From: Candidatus Gastranaerophilales bacterium
Lineage (GTDB): Bacteria; Cyanobacteriota; Vampirovibrionia; Gastranaerophilales; Gastranaerophilaceae
Reading direction: 5' to 3'
Assembly (NCBI GenBank): GCA_944324305.1
Contig: CALUVV010000005.1
Coordinates: 62,001-126,000, forward strand
DNA: 64,000 bases
The notes under the pieces were generated by a model that did no database searches, was not told where the DNA came from, and saw only the letters and a list, made by a program, of their open reading frames with translations. Of this stretch, positions 62,514 to 64,000 are shown in pieces (positions within the stretch are counted from its first letter, which is position 1; every line of letters begins with the position of its first letter). Both the position numbers and the translations under genes were made by a program.

Positions 62514-64000
62514 TTATATACTCGTTGATAAAGACGGAGCAATACTGATAAACTGGCGGACAAGGTCGGGGTCCCATTGTTTTCCCGCGCCGTCTTTTAA
62601 AATTTCGCAGGCTTTTTCGACACTCATGCCCTTGCGGTAAGGTCTGTCGGAAATAAGAGCATGATATGTATCAGCTACTGCAACAATCCGTGCTGCCAGA
62701 GGAATTTCATCTCCTTTTAAATGTTCGGGATAGCCGCTTCCGTCCAAATGTTCATGGTGATATTTTACAATCGGAATTAAATCCCTCAAGGCTTCATTGG
62801 GACGTAAAACTTTTTCTGCACCGATTACAGGGTGCTGTTTCATAATTTCCCATTCTTCGCCTTCAAGTTTACCCGGTTTTTTCAAAACATTTTCGGGAAT
62901 ACCGATTTTACCTACATCGTGTAACAACGCGCCGAGTTTAATTCTCTGAACTTCATCTTCAGGAAGATTAATAGCGCGTGCAAGAGCTTCAGAGTATCTT
63001 GAAACGGACGTAGAATGACCTTTTGTATACGGGTCTTTTGCATCAATCGCACCCGCAAGAGAGTTTGCAAGCTCCATAAGGTGATTTTGGGAAACTATTT
63101 GTTCGTTATTAAATTTATGAACAAGTTCTTCTTCAAAATCAATTCCGAGCTGCGCATGCCGTTTTGCAACGACTTCCGCAAAAGAATTAAGAGCGTCATC
63201 ATCCCAGAAGTTAAAGTCTGATGAGCTTATAATAGCCGACATGCCTTCCTTATAACCCTTTGCCTGAGAAATATACATTGCCTGTTCCGCAAGAATAAGC
63301 AATTTTTCCTGATCTCTGCTGCATTCGGGATAAGTCGCAATACCGACTGAAACCTTTACAGGCCCTACATCGTCCACAAAACAGCAGGATAAGCAATAGG
63401 TAATATATTCAGCCAGATACTTGGCATCGGGTGTATTAGTATCGGGAAGAATAATTGCAATTTCGTCACCGCCGTAACGTCCCGCTTTATCAGTGCTTCT
63501 TATGTTCTGCTTAACCTTTTCGGCAAGAAGTTTAATAACTTCATCACCTTTTGCATGCCCGAGTTCTCTGTTAATCTTTGAAATGTTATTAACATCGAGC
63601 ATAATTATGGAAAGATTGGATTCGTTATCTTCCGCTCTTTTAAGCTCCGCTTTAAGAACTTCCTGAAATCCTCTGTGGGTATAAAGTCCTGTTAAGGTAT
63701 CGGTATTTGCGAATTTATTTGTCTGCTCCAAAAGCTCAACATTCTGAATAAACATCGCGCAGTAATTTGATATGAAAGAAAAAAGTCCGATACGATTTTC
63801 AGGAAAGTCCTTACCGATTATCATAACCCCTTTACAGCCGTTAACTGATATCAGCGGCAGTAATACGGAAGGAGATTTTTGCAGATACGGAATGTTCAAA
63901 AAGCTGTTATCATCTTTTAGTACGGGTATACTACCGTTAAAACACTGAATAACAGGGTTATTTTCATCAGAAAGAAAAATTTTTGACGTGTAAGAACTTC
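62514..64000 (-). CDS. GAF-GGDEF-HD-GYP protein, 5' end outside the window
   Basis: The reading frame runs from the stop at 62514 to the right edge without interruption (at least 495 residues); the in-frame TTG at 63899 is probably internal. Order: GAF-like region, GGDEF domain with NTDTLTGLYTHRGFQEVL and GGDEI in place of GGDEF (last residue Ile), then HD-GYP with HDVGKIGIPE, HPVIGAE and YHHEHLDGSGYP. It would make or bind and break down cyclic di-GMP; with the Ile variant the synthesis half may be weak. It is divergent in type from the gene at 55664. Confidence 0.9.
   Translation of the reverse strand, partial: SSYTSKIFLSDENNPVIQCFNGSIPVLKDDNSFLNIPYLQKSPSVLLPLISVNGCKGVMIIGKDFPENRIGLFSFISNYCAMFIQNVELLEQTNKFANTDTLTGLYTHRGFQEVLKAELKRAEDNESNLSIIMLDVNNISKINRELGHAKGDEVIKLLAEKVKQNIRSTDKAGRYGGDEIAIILPDTNTPDAKYLAEYITYCLSCCFVDDVGPVKVSVGIATYPECSRDQEKLLILAEQAMYISQAKGYKEGMSAIISSSDFNFWDDDALNSFAEVVAKRHAQLGIDFEEELVHKFNNEQIVSQNHLMELANSLAGAIDAKDPYTKGHSTSVSRYSEALARAINLPEDEVQRIKLGALLHDVGKIGIPENVLKKPGKLEGEEWEIMKQHPVIGAEKVLRPNEALRDLIPIVKYHHEHLDGSGYPEHLKGDEIPLAARIVAVADTYHALISDRPYRKGMSVEKACEILKDGAGKQWDPDLVRQFISIAPSLSTSI

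Noticed and set aside
1-64000. CRISPR arrays, insertion sequences, diversity-generating retroelements, prophage
   Set aside because: No regular spaced repeats, transposase, reverse transcriptase, integrase or phage gene cluster was seen.

Overview
The window is a gene-dense, AT-rich bacterial chromosome segment with no rRNA, tRNA, CRISPR, transposase or integrase that I can see. The gene set fits a fermentative, anaerobic, non-photosynthetic relative of the Cyanobacteria (Gastranaerophilales / Melainabacteria of animal guts). It has two kinds of [FeFe]-hydrogenase plus the maturase HydF, a pyrophosphate-dependent phosphofructokinase, D-lactate dehydrogenase, lipid A synthesis (lpxD, lpxC, fabZ, lpxA, and an rfaE2-like gene), DXP-pathway genes (dxr, ispE), and many scattered single type IV pilin-like genes. 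The taxonomic placement is inference from gene content.

Layout. Positions 1-9000 hold a TPR fragment, mnmE, a pseudopilin, small hypotheticals, a second pseudopilin, hydF, rpsO and purB. Positions 9000-16300 are the hydrogenase region: a pseudopilin, a NuoE-like ferredoxin, a PAS-containing sensory-type hydrogenase, a SpoIIE-type phosphatase, a second NuoE-like ferredoxin, and then a separate group B-like catalytic hydrogenase. Positions 16300-23900 hold dxr, a pseudopilin, priA, a PC4-like gene, dapB, asd and two tiny paralogous peptide genes. Positions 23900-31300 hold the rfaE2/lipid A cluster, an M29 aminopeptidase and a GNAT enzyme. Positions 31300-41000 hold the clamp-loader genes holB and holA, a pseudopilin, ROK glucokinase, PPi-PFK, a soluble histidine kinase, a HEAT-repeat protein and a pseudopilin. 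Positions 41000-50500 hold a glycosyltransferase, hpf, mntP, a DUF4127 gene, ubiE/menG, D-LDH, hsp20 with a GC-rich structured region after it, gshA, rsmA and ispE. Positions 50500-64000 hold a large repetitive surface-like protein, an OppD-like ATPase, an amidohydrolase, bioY, rimI, a GGDEF-like protein, DUF2400, tadA, a two-component system, a zinc ribbon, a pseudopilin and a truncated GGDEF/HD-GYP gene.

The most striking signal is in the pseudopilin genes. Seven dispersed single-copy genes share the FTLAE prepilin motif. Five of them (start codons at 5480-, 9831-, 17463+, 40254+ and 62475-) carry a run of exactly ten C (on the given strand) between a start codon with a good ribosome-binding site and the prepilin motif. 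In all five the run leaves the start one nucleotide out of frame, and one extra base (or two fewer) opens the complete gene. The two remaining pseudopilins lack the run and are in frame. This is either a family of co-phased contingency loci, a programmed slippage signal, or a systematic under-call of an 11-base run; all three can be tested.

Other points of interest are short perfect hairpins that contain the stop codon of the preceding gene (four convincing cases, two of them part of a shared element of about 80 nt), two tandem peptides of 45 and 49 residues with matching C-termini, and a sensory-hydrogenase/phosphatase operon.
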